Shown here: piece after piece, positions 51,761-62,240 of the stretch
How the letters are laid out: the number at the start of each line of letters is the position of its first letter
How positions within the stretch are numbered: position 1 is the stretch's first letter
Assembly: GCA_958299035.1 (NCBI GenBank)
Contig: CATQJL010000305.1
Location: 35,663,733 to 35,727,732 of the forward strand
Length of the DNA: 64,000 nucleotides
Source: Cylicocyclus nassatus
Taxonomy: Eukaryota > Nematoda > Chromadorea > Rhabditida > Strongylidae
Direction: 5' to 3'
The notes under the pieces: model-generated
Databases searched by the model: none
Seen by the model: only the letters and a program-made list of their open reading frames with translations
What the model was told of the DNA's origin: nothing
Translations under genes and position numbers: made by a program

Positions 51761-52334
51761 CTCAGATAATCGCCGGGAGCAGGCGGTCCGCAAACTCGCG
51801 CTTTCCTCCTGGCGGTCAGCAGAATTTTGGGGAGTGACCTTGAGCGGGCGGCACTTCCTTTACTGTCGAATGTCCTGCTAGCAGGGCAGAATACAGAGTT
51901 TTTTGCGGGCACTCGTCAAATAATCTCTTTCAGCGAGCGCTGGCCAAACTTTCAGCAGGCACTCGGACTCTTTTTAAGCAGTTTTGGTCGTACGTCGAGC
52001 AAATGTGAGACTCTATGCTGCAGAGGTGCATCGATGGTTTGATTACTCAAGTTTGAGGTTTCCCAGCGGAAAGTACCTGACGGCTGTGCGGTCCTCCACA
52101 AAGGACCGCGCGGCCCTCAATAATTTTGCATATTCTCGCGGACAGTCCGCGAGAATGCGGCTACTGCTCCGCTGCTAATAAGGAAACCGCGATTGTTTTC
52201 CAAGCATTTGTCTAAAATTTCGCTAAAATTCTGCCAAATTTCTGCAAGCGGGCCGCAAGAAATCAGCGAACTATTTTCCCGGTGCCCGCTTGCTCAAAAT
52301 TCGCATGGCCGCCTGCCCCCTGCGATTATCTGAG
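51761..52334 (+). mobile_element. TIR element carrying an SL RNA-like gene, copy 1
   Basis: A 574 bp element whose left end CTCAGATAATCGCCGGGAGC is inverse to its right end (reading inward from the right: CTCAGATAATCGCAGGGGGC). The terminal repeats extend through AGGCGG, about 26 bp. The centre carries an SL RNA-like gene. Left of it is a block with ACTCTTTTTAAGCAGTTTTGG that is conserved upstream of copy 2 as well, possibly promoter. No protein coding capacity. This would be a non-autonomous DNA transposon with an RNA-gene cargo. Confidence 0.7.
52036..52158 (+). ncRNA. SL RNA-like gene, copy 1
   Basis: A 22 nt leader at 52036-52057, beginning GGTTTGATTACTCAAG and ending TTTGAG, differs from nematode SL1 at positions 6 (A to G) and 12 (C to T). 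The donor GT follows at once (52058). Then come GGCTGTGCGGTCC pairing with GGACCGCGCGGCC around TCCACAAA, an Sm-like site AATTTTG (52122-52128), and a perfect 10 bp terminal hairpin (TTCTCGCGGA, loop CAG). This leader, donor, stem, Sm site, stem order is that of SL RNAs used in trans-splicing. The first post-donor stem is weaker than in copy 2. Function not shown; it could be a transposed pseudogene. Confidence 0.7.
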
Positions 52335-52475
52335 ATAGAGTGTCACATTTGCTCAACATACGCCTGAAACTGCTTGAAAAAAGTCCGAGCGCCTGCTGAA
52401 AGTTTGGCCAGCGCTCGCTGAAAGAGATTATCTGACGAGCGCCCGCAGAAAACTCTGTATTCTGCCCCGCTAGCA
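52335..52475 (-). repeat. Orphan copy of the SL element's upstream block
   Basis: The minus-strand sequence matches 51885-52020 of copy 1 almost base for base (GGCAGAATACAGAGTTTT, CTCGTCAGATAATCTCTTTC, ACTCTTTTTTCAAGCAG). It stops where the SL leader should begin. It is thus a promoter-side fragment without its RNA gene. Confidence 0.65.
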
Positions 52476-53050
52476 CTCAGATAACCGCCGGGGGCAGGCG
52501 GCCATGCGAATTTTGAGCAAGCGCGCACCGGAAAAATAGTTCGTTGATTTTTTGCGGCCCGCTTGCAGAAGTTTGGAAGAAAGTTGGCAAAATTAAAGAC
52601 GAATGCTTGAAGAACAATCGCGGTTTCTTTATGGATTAGCTGCGGCGCAGTGGCCGCATTCTCGCGGACTTTCCGCGAGAATATGCAAAAATTTCGAGGG
52701 CCGCACGTTCCTTTGTGGAGGACCGCGCAACCCCCAGGTACTTTCCGCTGAGAGAAAGTACCTCAAACTTGAGTAATTAAACCAACGGTGACACCTCTGC
52801 CACACAGAGTCTTACCTGCGCTCGAACGCCCGAAAATACCTAAAAAGAGTCCGAGCGCTTGCTGAAAGTTTGGCCAGCGCTCGCTGGAAGATATTATTTG
52901 ACGAGCGCTCGCAGAAAATTCTGTATTGCTGCCCGCTGGCAGAACGCGGAAGTACCGCCCGCTGAAGGTTTGGCCACGCCCCAAAATTCTGCTGACCGCC
53001 TGCAGAAAAGCGCGAGTTTGCGGACCGCCTGCCCCCGGCGATTATCTGAG
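52476..53050 (-). mobile_element. TIR element carrying an SL RNA-like gene, copy 2
   Basis: 575 bp, the mirror orientation of copy 1, with CTCAGATAACCGCCGGGGGC at 52476 and the inverse CGGCGATTATCTGAG ending at 53050. All parts of copy 1 are present in reverse order. Equal length and conserved ends show that the SL gene and the TIRs move or duplicate as one unit. Confidence 0.7.
52657..52783 (-). ncRNA. SL RNA-like gene, copy 2 (closest to canonical SL1)
   Basis: The leader at 52762-52783 begins GGTTTAATTACTCAAG and ends TTTGAG. It differs from nematode SL1 only at position 12 (C to T). The donor begins GTACTTTC, and GGTACTTTC pairs with GGAAAGTACC, putting the donor in a stem as in known SL RNAs. 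Stem II (GGTTGCGCGGTCC with GGAACGTGCGGCC) has one mismatch. The Sm site reads AATTTTTG (52686-52693), a full consensus. The terminal hairpin TTCTCGCGGA/TCCGCGAGAA is perfect. This is the copy most likely to be functional. Confidence 0.75.
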
Positions 53051-53502
53051 CAGGACATTCGACAGTAAAGGAGGTACCGCCCGCTGAAGGTTTGGCCATA
53101 CCCCAAAATTCTGCTGACCGCCTGCAAGAAAACGCGAGCTTGCGGACCGCCTGCCGCTCGCGATTATCTGAGATGCTGCAGAGGTGTCATCGATGGTTTG
53201 ATTACTTAAGTTTGAGGTACTTTATCTTAGCGGAAAGTACCTGAGGGCTGTGCGGTCCTCCACAAAGGACCACGCAGCCCTCAATAATTTAGCATATTCT
53301 CGCGGACAATCCGCGAGAATGCGGCCAATGCGCCGCAACTAATCTATAGGAAAACCGCGATAGTTCTCCGAGCAATTGTCTGAAAATTGGCCAACATTCT
53401 TCCAAATTTTTCCAAGCGGGCCGCAAGAAATCAGCGAACTATTTTTCAGGTGCCCGCTTGCTCAAATTTCGCATGGCCGCCTACCTCCGGCGATTATCTG
53501 AG
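53051..53502 (+). mobile_element. Rearranged SL-bearing element, copy 3
   Basis: Starts with an inverted copy of the left-terminal block (53051-53170, ending GCGATTATCTGAG). It then runs directly into the SL RNA-like gene and the normal right part, ending CGATTATCTGAG at 53502. The upstream promoter-like block of copies 1 and 2 is missing, so this copy looks recombined. Confidence 0.65.
53194..53322 (+). ncRNA. SL RNA-like gene, copy 3 (likely decayed)
   Basis: The leader at 53194-53215 begins GGTTTGATTACTTAAG, with three differences from SL1 (positions 6, 12, 13). The donor is GTACTTTA. Stem II keeps GGGCTGTGCGGTCC / GGACCACGCAGCCC with one mismatch. The Sm-like site has become AATTTAG (53285-53291), which should not bind Sm well. 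The terminal hairpin is intact. The upstream block is lost. Confidence 0.65.
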
Positions 53503-55700
53503 TAAATGTGGCACAAACAGTATCTATGATCCATTTGACCGTGGGAATTCGCTGCAATATGCTGCCCATCCAAATCTTCAGACTCACAACTTCTTCTGGA
53601 AAGACTCTTGAACAGAAACGCTTATGAGTGGATTCTACGTCGTATCTGCCCATGTACACCGCAATTCGCATGGACACTAAACTACAACTAAACTAAGACT
53701 AAAGAGTTCATGTTTTTTAAGAGAATCTCATCGGTATCATTTTTAAGCGCAATGTTTCGTTTCAAAATCGTTAGCTGTCTAATTGACTATAAACCCTTTT
53801 TTCTAGGTATAAACTATTTTTTGAGTGGAAATATAAAAAAAGAATCATGCTTTGGAACCTAGAGCGCTGTGAGTCCGCTGTAATGAGCGAGTTCGCATCA
53901 TTTCGAACCCACTGCGACATGTTTTTGTGCAAATAACGGACAGTTGATAAATCGACATGACATTCTGCCAGCGCCGCATAAATTTAGGGAGTTGAGGGAC
54001 TATGCGAAGGGCATGACTATTCTGATTGACCACGGCGAAGTCTAACATAATTCACCAGAAAAGGAAATTCTGTAGTATCCGATCCTATACCTCTATGGAA
54101 TTTATTTGGAATCGAATTTAGAAAAAGATCACTTATTCCTCAATTGTTCTCATAAATCAATGAAAGCTATTTAGTTATGCGCTGACATTACGCATAATCT
54201 CCTCCAACCACTGTTTTCGAGCAGGATATTCACCGCAATGATCCTTATTGTTCTAATAGGCAAAAAGTTACAAAGATGTCTGAAAATGAGGACTTATAGT
54301 GAGATTGTGGACAGTGGTGTAGTAGAAAAATTGAGTTAGATGAGAATTGAATGAGTTTTAGAACAACGATGTTCAGGTATTTCGCTTACGAATTCTCGGA
54401 AGTCAAAGTGGAAAGAGGCAGTCAAGATGAACGATAGTTTGTGCCTGCCATATGCGTTGCGTAGGCCAAGTCTTTTACGAATCTTATATTTGAGGGTAGG
54501 GAACATTAGGTCACCGAAAGAGGAGGTCCACATACTTTGAGACACAGTTCTAAATTTATTGCTCCAAAAAGGAAGACTATAAGCGGCTTGACAACCGAAG
54601 GAGTACATACGTGTGCTTCTTTGCAGATACCGTTACCCCAAATTGGTTAATTTCATCGAGCTGCGTGTAAGTGGAAGCGTAAAACGCTGACTCTCAATCT
54701 ACCTTTCTTAATTGATGATCTCTGTTGCTCTGTTCCACGGCGCACGATTAGAACCTTGCGAAAGCACGACCTGTACCTACTGCCATTTCAGCGCCGCAGG
54801 CGTCGCGGTGACGGTCAGCCTCGTGCGTTGATGAATGAACGAAATATGAAGTTATAAGCAGAGTCAAGCGTGAGTTGTGGCATGTCACACCTTGGGGTCG
54901 CAGTGAGGTAGGGAGGAGGGGGGAGGAGGTGAGTCGTTATCGAGGTGATACTGATGTTAGCGATAACATGACATTCGTTAACGATGAGATATATAGGCAT
55001 CAGTTAAGCAAATTATGCATAATGCTAGCACTGATGTTTTAGCCTACCAACGCGTACGTACAGCAAGCATAGTAGAAAGCTCGAAAGCGTAAGAGCATCA
55101 TTTTCGTAATTAGCATGCCAAAACTCCTACGGGCCAGTTTAGCGAATTCTGATGTTTCAAAACATTGGGCCACCCAAGTGAGGTGATCATTTTCAATCAT
55201 GTTAACTTTGTTCTAAAGGTGAATAACTATTTTTGCACTTGTTACTTACTATTTCTTTGCTCACTGGAAATTCTACTTCAAATAACTTCTAAATTACGTA
55301 CTTGAGGGCAAGTTAAAATCTCATTTGTTGCATTTTCCGCTTCCATATCTCAATCTAGAGAAGACCAATCACAGATAACTTTTATGGAAGTTACGGGGCT
55401 TAGGCTATCAATTAGATTTTTTTTTTGTGATGTGGTTGTTCTGAGTTCTTTTCTTTAATTAGGTGCACCATGAGTGTATTAAAAAATTTGAAAAAAAAAT
55501 AAAAACTTCTCGCCGCCTTCCCTCGCGAACCACGTATAGCCCAAACACAGCATTACCGTATCCTATTATTTACGCAGTATTTTCCACTTGCATAGGTTAG
55601 GACAAACGACCGTATCTTTCTCAAGGATAAACGATTTAGAACGAAATTCTTGCTATGTAGAGAAGAGGGGTTAGCAATGGCAACGATATAAAAAATACAG
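53503..55700. other. Stretch with no recognised gene
   Basis: AT-rich DNA, no exon or RNA gene recognised. A moderately GC-rich section at 54720-54930 has no ORF with a recognisable domain. Confidence 0.4.
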
Positions 55701-55709
55701 ATTTGATGC

Positions 55710-55800
55710 ATTGAAGGTAGTCAATAGGATGTGGCACAACCTCTAAGGTGTGGCAGCCACAGCTTTTCTGAGGTTGTGCCACACCCTATTGACTTACCTC
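55710..55800. repeat. Short hairpin, about 90 bp
   Basis: GTCAATAGGATGTGGCACAA and its inverse (TTGTGCCACACCCTATTGAC) flank about 35 nt. A small foldback or MITE remnant. Confidence 0.6.
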
Positions 55801-56203
55801 CAAAGAAATTTTCAGAGAATAATACAGAACAAGTTCGATAGCATAAACATCGTAACTTCCACACCAGTTGTTGTTTCAATTTAATTCGTCTTCTATAATT
55901 TAAATAAGAACTACTGAAAGCACACCCTTCAGTGGCAAATTGGGACAAACTAAATTTAACTGGTTCTTAGCTCCATATGGCGGTTATTTAGATGGGATTG
56001 TATAAACAAAGCGGGATTTGCTATGTATTAGGTTGGTCAAAGTCAATGCGTTTTGCCAGTTCCCATCTTGGTGTGCTATAACTTCCAAAAAAAATCTACA
56101 TTTTCCAATGCATTGAAAACCATCAGAGGTGCAAACCTTTTGCAATACAGTTGATGTGCCAAGTGCCATCATCACGTCCACACACATTAAAGTCAAGTTG
56201 TAC

Positions 56204-57660
56204 GTTGGTGATATAAAGATCTATGGGATTTAAGGGGATGAGAACTCTCAGGAGGTAAGATACGCTCTGCAAGCATCGCTATGTAGACTTGCAGATTGGG
56301 CCTCTGCTTGGTGCTTACTGATCAACCTTGAAAAATCCTCTTCTATGCACCTAGGCAATGGACAAAAGCAGACGTACAAGTTGAATAGTGTGGACTTGAG
56401 ACAGAGTAGTTTCATCTATGATTTGGGTGTTCGTTTCAATGAGTCTCTGGATTTTACCGAGCATATTAATGAAACTGTTACCAAGGCATTTGGCTCGGTC
56501 TTCCGGATACTTCGAAATGTCCACACGGATAATCCAATGATTATGTTACGACTTTATAAATCTTTTGTTTTACCTAAACTTGAATACTGCTCACAACTCT
56601 GGAGTCCGAGTAAAGCTAAACATATTAAAAAGCTTGAAAGAGTTCAGAAAGTTTTTACTAGAATTGTGATAAGGAGATGTATCCCCGTTTGTTCCGCTCT
56701 GAGTTATCATGACCGCTTGAAGAAGCTGGGACTTGAATCTCTTGTTTGCAGAAGACTAAATCTGACCTCTTGTTTTGCTTCGGAATTCTGAAACGTGAAG
56801 TCACGTTAAATCCCAGCGATTACTGGATCTTTATGCCTGCTTACGATAAACACGGTCGTTTTAACTTGCATTACCCAAAAGTCGAGAGGAAACATGCCAA
56901 CCTGTTATTCAATCATATTTTTTGTCGGGGAGCTAGATGGTTACGGTGCATACCTCGCGAAGTTTTGAGTGCTGACGACTGTGAAGCGTTCAAAAGGAAA
57001 CTGAGGAAAGTTGGCATTTGCCAATTATTGAACAATTTTCTGTGATTGTCCCTAGTCTGTATTCATTACAGGTTTGCCTGTTTCTGGTCTATATCTTGCT
57101 GGCCCTCGCTTGTCGACTCATGTGTTTCAGACTTTGCTTTCCCCACATCGCTTTTACGACAGCCGCTTTCGTGAGGCTCTTTCCTACTACGTCGTTTCAC
57201 GATTTCATGTTCTTTTCGATTTGCTGTGTTCGTGTTTCTCGATTTATCGTGTTTGCTAATCATGCTCTGCTGGCGTGTCACCCACTTTCGGATTGAGCAA
57301 CAGCATTGGGCCCTGGGACCGTAGACAGCTGCGTTTCATGCATGGCTTTCCCAGAATAAGGCAGGTGTATCCAAGCGTCGGTGGTGTCAGGTTGGTGAAT
57401 ACCTGGCAGGAACCAATCGCAGACGTTTTGGACAGCCGGAAAAGTGGCAGTGGCATTCCCTAATGCCCACCACCTGACCTCCCTCGATCAAATAGAAATT
57501 TTTCTTTCTTAACACCTAGGCCTTTATTCGCTGTTTGTTTGTTCTGGTGAAAGGTGACAGGCTAGTCTCTTACTCTAGCAATGTTTTCGTTCACTCACCC
57601 AGGCTTTGGCACACGTTTTGCGTGTATGAAATAAATAAATAAATAAGTAAATAAATACAG
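56204..57660 (+). mobile_element. 5'-truncated CR1-like LINE
   Basis: The C-terminal RT part of a non-LTR retrotransposon, followed by a 3' UTR of about 580 bp and a terminal AAATA repeat (about 57629-57657). A missing 5' end plus a simple-repeat 3' tail is the normal outcome of LINE insertion for CR1-type elements. Confidence 0.75.
56231..57044 (+). pseudogene. LINE reverse transcriptase C-terminus, frameshifted
   Basis: The first frame runs from about 56231 to TGA at 56789 and contains the RT thumb-region block typical of CR1/jockey elements: DLGVRFNESLDFTEHI, RLYKSFVLPKLEYCSQLWSP and KLERVQKVFTRIV. It continues in another frame from about 56750 to TGA at 57043-57045 (KANLLFNHIF-like segment, CEAFKRKLRKVG). 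One indel near 56750-56790 separates them, and a stop at about 56228-56230 interrupts the upstream part. The catalytic FADD-type box is degraded (YVGDIKIYG). It is a dead copy. Confidence 0.8.
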
Positions 57661-59564
57661 CGCACATCCAGCTATACTCGCATCACGGGCAGAAAAATAA
57701 GGATTGATAAGCAGAAAAGTTTTTTCTGAAACCTCATTTTTGACTGCTCATAACTCCCTTCAATTGTTATTATAAATTATAAATAGTCCATCTTGTAACC
57801 ACGTAAGCCAATAGTATGATAGCGAAAAGGATCCGAACAAAGAAGATTTGCGATAAGGAAAAAAATAATCTAAACTTGTAGCTTTATTCAACACTTTTTT
57901 GTAAGCCTCAAAGTTTCAAAATATGGAGTCTTTCAATTTTCTGCGTTGAACAGCTAAACATTTTTAGAAGTGTCAACATGACGCCCAGCCTTAGGCTTAC
58001 AAATAAGATAAGCTTTGGCGATTGCACTCCTGAAAAAAAATCTGTGAACTGCAGAATGAACAGATCGACTACCCGTGTTGAAGCGCCAAAATTTCAGTCT
58101 GGGTAATTTCAATGAAAATATTAGAGAGCGCATAACGTATACAATTTGTATTACACATAGCAGCTGAATTCTCAAAAAAACTTCATTTCTTGAGTTTTGG
58201 CAAAAAAATAGATGCAATGAAATTCCGGTTTCGAAGTTGTGTAAAGCTCTATAAATTTGCAACTAATGAAGCTAGAAGACCGTCTTAAAACCATTAGATA
58301 AAGCGTAGAAAGGGCTTCTTGATAGTATGCGAAGTTTTTTTAAGGAGAAGGTTTTATGGAGAAAAAAAAAGTTGTTCTGAAACAAGCGCTAAAAACGCGC
58401 ATTATTTTGCACCAACCTAATATATAGCACCTAAGCACCTCAAAAGCAAAGTTAATCATGTCTAAAAACAATCTTTTACTTAGGTGGCTCTATAAAAGAT
58501 CGGAATTCGCTAAAACTTGGTAAGCAAGGGTTATTGGACACGTTGTTATGAATACGTTACTCCATGCTTCTTAGGGCCTCATGCTATGTACGATAGGTAG
58601 GTAGTATGCGCGGATGGGGGTCTCTTGAGACACTCAGCGAGGGGGGGATGCGTTTCCGGTCGTGTGTCTCACCTCCTGCTCGACCCTGATCGCAATTTTT
58701 GCAGCTTGCAGTTTATCGCTTGGAAACCCATCAAAAGAGCAATCAAATATCTTCATTTCAAAACTTCATTCAAAATGCACACATAAAAAAAACAGTCACA
58801 TAGGAGAATTTTTTAAAGCAACTTTATGACCAGAATCATTGAAAACTGCTATGAAATTTATAGAATTTCATGTACCTAATTCTGCTTATATATTCTCGAC
58901 CGTTGAGGTGGTGATTTGAAACGTTTCCGTGTAGTAAGGTGTATCTTCTGAGAACGGACTTGGCCAAGAACGGTGCACTACCTTAATGAATAGATTAGAG
59001 CGTTCAGAAGAGGGTTCCACTACTACTCTATATAAGTTGAAAAGTTGTGAAGCTATCTGGTGCTGCAAATTAAGAAGAAAAACGGGCTGAGAAAAAAGTA
59101 AAATTAAATAAAGTATGGCGATCCTCCTTGTCTAGTGCGCCATTAAATCGTCCTTTATAAATTTATGCTCGTTCGATTCCGATCATTTCACACCATCTTA
59201 TTGCCATATTTGCTTTTGAACGTTAATCGTGTACCTCTATGGCGTCTAGCTAGCTATCCAAGCGAAGTTGCACAGTACGACATCAGCTTTTCGGCTAAAA
59301 TATCAATGTATCTGATATGATTGGCGTTGTGTACGACAAGAAAGCAATTCTACTCTAAATTACTACGTTTTCTGCCCAATTTAAATACATTCAATACCCA
59401 TACATCGAATATTGACACTTGTCGTCCCATTTTGCTAGGATTATTCAAGCACTCCTTCTCCGGGTAACAGGCCTAGGCCAAAACACTGCCGCGTTTTGCA
59501 TGGATTCCTAAAGACCGTGACTCGCGAGATTTTATCTCATTCAAAGTCCGATATGAGCGGATAG
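57661..59564. other. Stretch with no recognised gene
   Basis: AT-rich, with no exon or RNA gene recognised. The sequence near 58610-58680 is slightly G-rich without a repeat boundary. Confidence 0.4.
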
Positions 59565-59858
59565 CAGACCCTCACCCAAGCTACTGCCAAAGTTCGGTCG
59601 AGTAATGTCACTTGCAAGGAAATTTTCGGTCGCAGACCTGATTGCGCAATGCTTTTGGGCTCCCGCTTGGCAGACTCGGTGACTACTTCAGTGTCAGTGG
59701 AAGCATTGATGATCTCAATTGGAAACACTATTGAAAAATCAGAGCATCTCTGGATTCATCGAAAAATGCAGGATTATGACAAAAAAAGAGGTTTTGCTGC
59801 ACACGTAAAAATTTATCAACCTTACCTTTTCTCAAATGAGCCGTCCACCTCTAAATAA
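59565..59858 (+). CDS. Unidentified coding-like ORF or terminal exon
   Basis: 98 codons open from after a TAG to TAA at 59856-59858. It reads like protein: VTCKEIFGRRPDCAMLLGSR, VSVEALMISIGNTIEKSEHL and RGFAAHVKIYQPYLF. No family recognised and no upstream splice partner placed, so it may be a 3' exon, a remnant or chance. Confidence 0.3.
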   Translation, partial: QTLTQATAKVRSSNVTCKEIFGRRPDCAMLLGSRLADSVTTSVSVEALMISIGNTIEKSEHLWIHRKMQDYDKKRGFAAHVKIYQPYLFSNEPSTSK

Positions 59859-59944
59859 ATCTAAGCGACTCATATTGCACTAACTTTTCATTCGAATGTG
59901 TTAGTAATCTGGACAACATCAAAAATATTTACAATCTGTAGCAA

Positions 59945-60035
59945 CAACGTCCTCTCTGCGCATCCGCAACACGTGGGCATTGCGCAGCTATCTTTGATCA
60001 AGGCGGCAAATTTGAATGCTCAAGTCATACTAAGC
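59945..60035 (+). repeat. Relative of the 33.4 kb foldback flank
   Basis: CGCATCCGCA, GTGGGCATTGCG and AAGGCGGCAAATTTGAATGC match 33435-33510 in the same order (CGCATCCGCAGCGCGTGGG, ATGCGGCAAATTTGAATGCT). The simple-repeat part is absent. Confidence 0.55.
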
Positions 60036-60586
60036 TTGTTCGCATGCGGATCAAACACACGAGCGATTCCGTGAGGAAGTTTTTTTTGCTGTATGTTGTT
60101 GCTGTATGCTTTATGTTGAACGCAAAATTTCAGCAGTGAAAAAGAAAATACGGCTAGGAGGACATTGAACTTCTATGGACAACAAACCCAAAAACAACGA
60201 AAGAGTACATGTTTAAAACCACAAGAAATCTGGCTCACATAATGTTGTGAGCTATAGATATTTGCTGAAGAATTTACGTGCGCTTACTGTTTCACTCACT
60301 CACCCTTCGGCTGTTACCTCCGAACTTGCGGACATCTCAACGGTGGGGTAAAAATGGATCTATCGCTTGTGAAGTTTTTTGCTTCGACATTGAGCTAAAG
60401 CCCAAACTAGCTGGGTTGACGGCATGTAGTGCTCTAATAATGTGCATAGTGCCTCACATGGTTTTTAGCCTGTGAACGACGAAGCGTCGAAAAGTTCGGT
60501 CAGCACGAAAGTTTGATACTTTTCCCTTATCAGGATTCATTTTTTTTCAAAAAAAACGTATTGCTTATTCTCTCGTATTTTCATAT

Positions 60587-61012
60587 TTGGTCCCAACTTC
60601 ACAAAAAGGAGTGTCAGCCTTCCTGCCACGTGTCAAAAAAATTGACATGTCATTTACATGTTTAAAGGCAGTGGATCGGCAAAACCCAACAACTCGGGAA
60701 TTTAACGCGGTAAGTTCCTTATCGCCCAACTATGAAAACAGTGCAATCCCAGTTGCACAGCATGCTTTCCCTGCCGAAAAAATCGCTCTCGAACTTACAC
60801 GCGCAGGCCAATCTTACACGCATCTGGACAAGTTGGCAATTTCCTTCTCACCATTGGAGGCTGCCCGCCGCAACGCTATAACCATTGGGTCCTGCCACGA
60901 TTTAGCGTCATCGGTGCTCCACTCGTCCAATACCAAAAGGAAGGGCATTAAAAACGCTCAGTTTCGCCGTTTTCAAGCTTTCAAAAGTGGATTTTCGGGA
61001 TCAGCGTATTGA
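60587..61012 (+). CDS. Hypothetical 141-codon ORF
   Basis: The longest ORF in the right third not explained by a repeat. It shows no recognisable domain, signal peptide or membrane segment. The composition is Ser/Ala/Lys-rich and the C-terminal part is basic (NTKRKGIKNAQFRRFQAFK). No splice evidence. It could be a single-exon gene, a retrocopy or chance. Confidence 0.25.
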   Translation: MVPTSQKGVSAFLPRVKKIDMSFTCLKAVDRQNPTTREFNAVSSLSPNYENSAIPVAQHAFPAEKIALELTRAGQSYTHLDKLAISFSPLEAARRNAITIGSCHDLASSVLHSSNTKRKGIKNAQFRRFQAFKSGFSGSAY

Positions 61013-61669
61013 AAAACTCCAGGTAAGCGCAAATTTGACTAGGTTGAGATTTGCCGAGCCACTGCCTTTACCAGGTTCAACCAAGAATTTGTTTCCCTAA
61101 GTAGCGACGTAGATTCAATCTGTTTTTTAGTCAATAGTGGCCCCATTTTTGATTAAGCAGTATCAAAAATGATCACTGTTATCATAATAACGTCATCTGT
61201 TATTAACAGATTGGACTTGCCCAGAATAGAGATAGGTAGAGTCCCATCATCTTACGCACGAAACAAGCAGTGGCGAGGAACTTCAAGCCATCATTTAGTA
61301 TAGTCTCATCTGGCTAAGTTTCGCAAGGCGAAAAGTTTGAAGAGAAAGACGATACTGAATCATTGCTGAAAACGATTAAGATGTTCTAATATAAGTTCTG
61401 GATTGTTTTGCTCTTACAGAAAACTATTAAACAATCAAACAGCTTCTAGGTGATCACAAATGCTCTTCTACCTTACCGGAAATGATTTCGAAAAATACAT
61501 GTCAAAATGGACCAAAACGTGTCAATATTTTTCTGCACGTGACAGAGAGGCAGTCCTCATGAAATCTATAAAAAATTGTTCTTAGACTAAAGAACGTCTT
61601 TTATGAGAGTTCTTTGAAAAAATGGGTCCGGGTAACGGAAAAATACCAAAAATTCTGCCACTACAACTA

Positions 61670-61910
61670 CAGTCGGTTTCATCCCGGATTAGGCGGAACA
61701 TCCCACAAGGAGAGGCGCGTACGCACCGCCGGAAGTCTCGCGAGCGCATAGCGCTGGCATTTTGCCTGTGCAGAGACTGAGGAGAAGGAAGAGACGCAGA
61801 CCTCGGTTCTCAGCACGATATGATGTACTGTAGCTGCGAAACGGCGCGAGCTGTTGCGAGGCGGACGCCCGCCAATCCAATTTCCGCCTAATGCGAATCG
61901 AAACTTACTG
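61670..61910 (-). mobile_element. TA-flanked MITE, same family as 4071-4546
   Basis: 241 bp flanked by TA (61668-61669 and 61911-61912). It begins CAGTCGGTTTCATCCCGG and ends in the inverse of CAGTAAGTTTCGATTCGC. The internal landmarks of the 4.1 kb copies occur in reverse (CTCGCGAGCGCATAGCGCTG, GCGCGAGCTGTTGCGAGGCG). Confidence 0.75.
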
Positions 61911-62240
61911 TATACGGTAAAACAGAAGTGAAGTACGCACATGGTCCAGATTAACTTTTTTTTTTCAAATTTCGTTGTTCACTCCTTCCTTCAAAACCGA
62001 AATTAGCATAAGAAGTTCAACATAGAGATGTGCAAATAAACCTTTGAGACATCAACGATTTCGAAACAATATCGTTTTCCGCACTTTTCGCCAAGTGCAG
62101 CCGACTTTATCACAAAGATCAATTCTTTCCTATAGTATACAAGAATCTGAACTAAGATACATATAAGATATGGAGTAAACAGCAGCTTGAAATCTTCCTT
62201 GTTTCAGTGTTTATTGAACCAATTGGGGAAGGCAGCTTAC

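Noticed and set aside
52859..53127. ORFs across the SL-bearing elements
   Set aside because: They run over TIRs and the RNA-like gene on both strands with no shared frame between copies.
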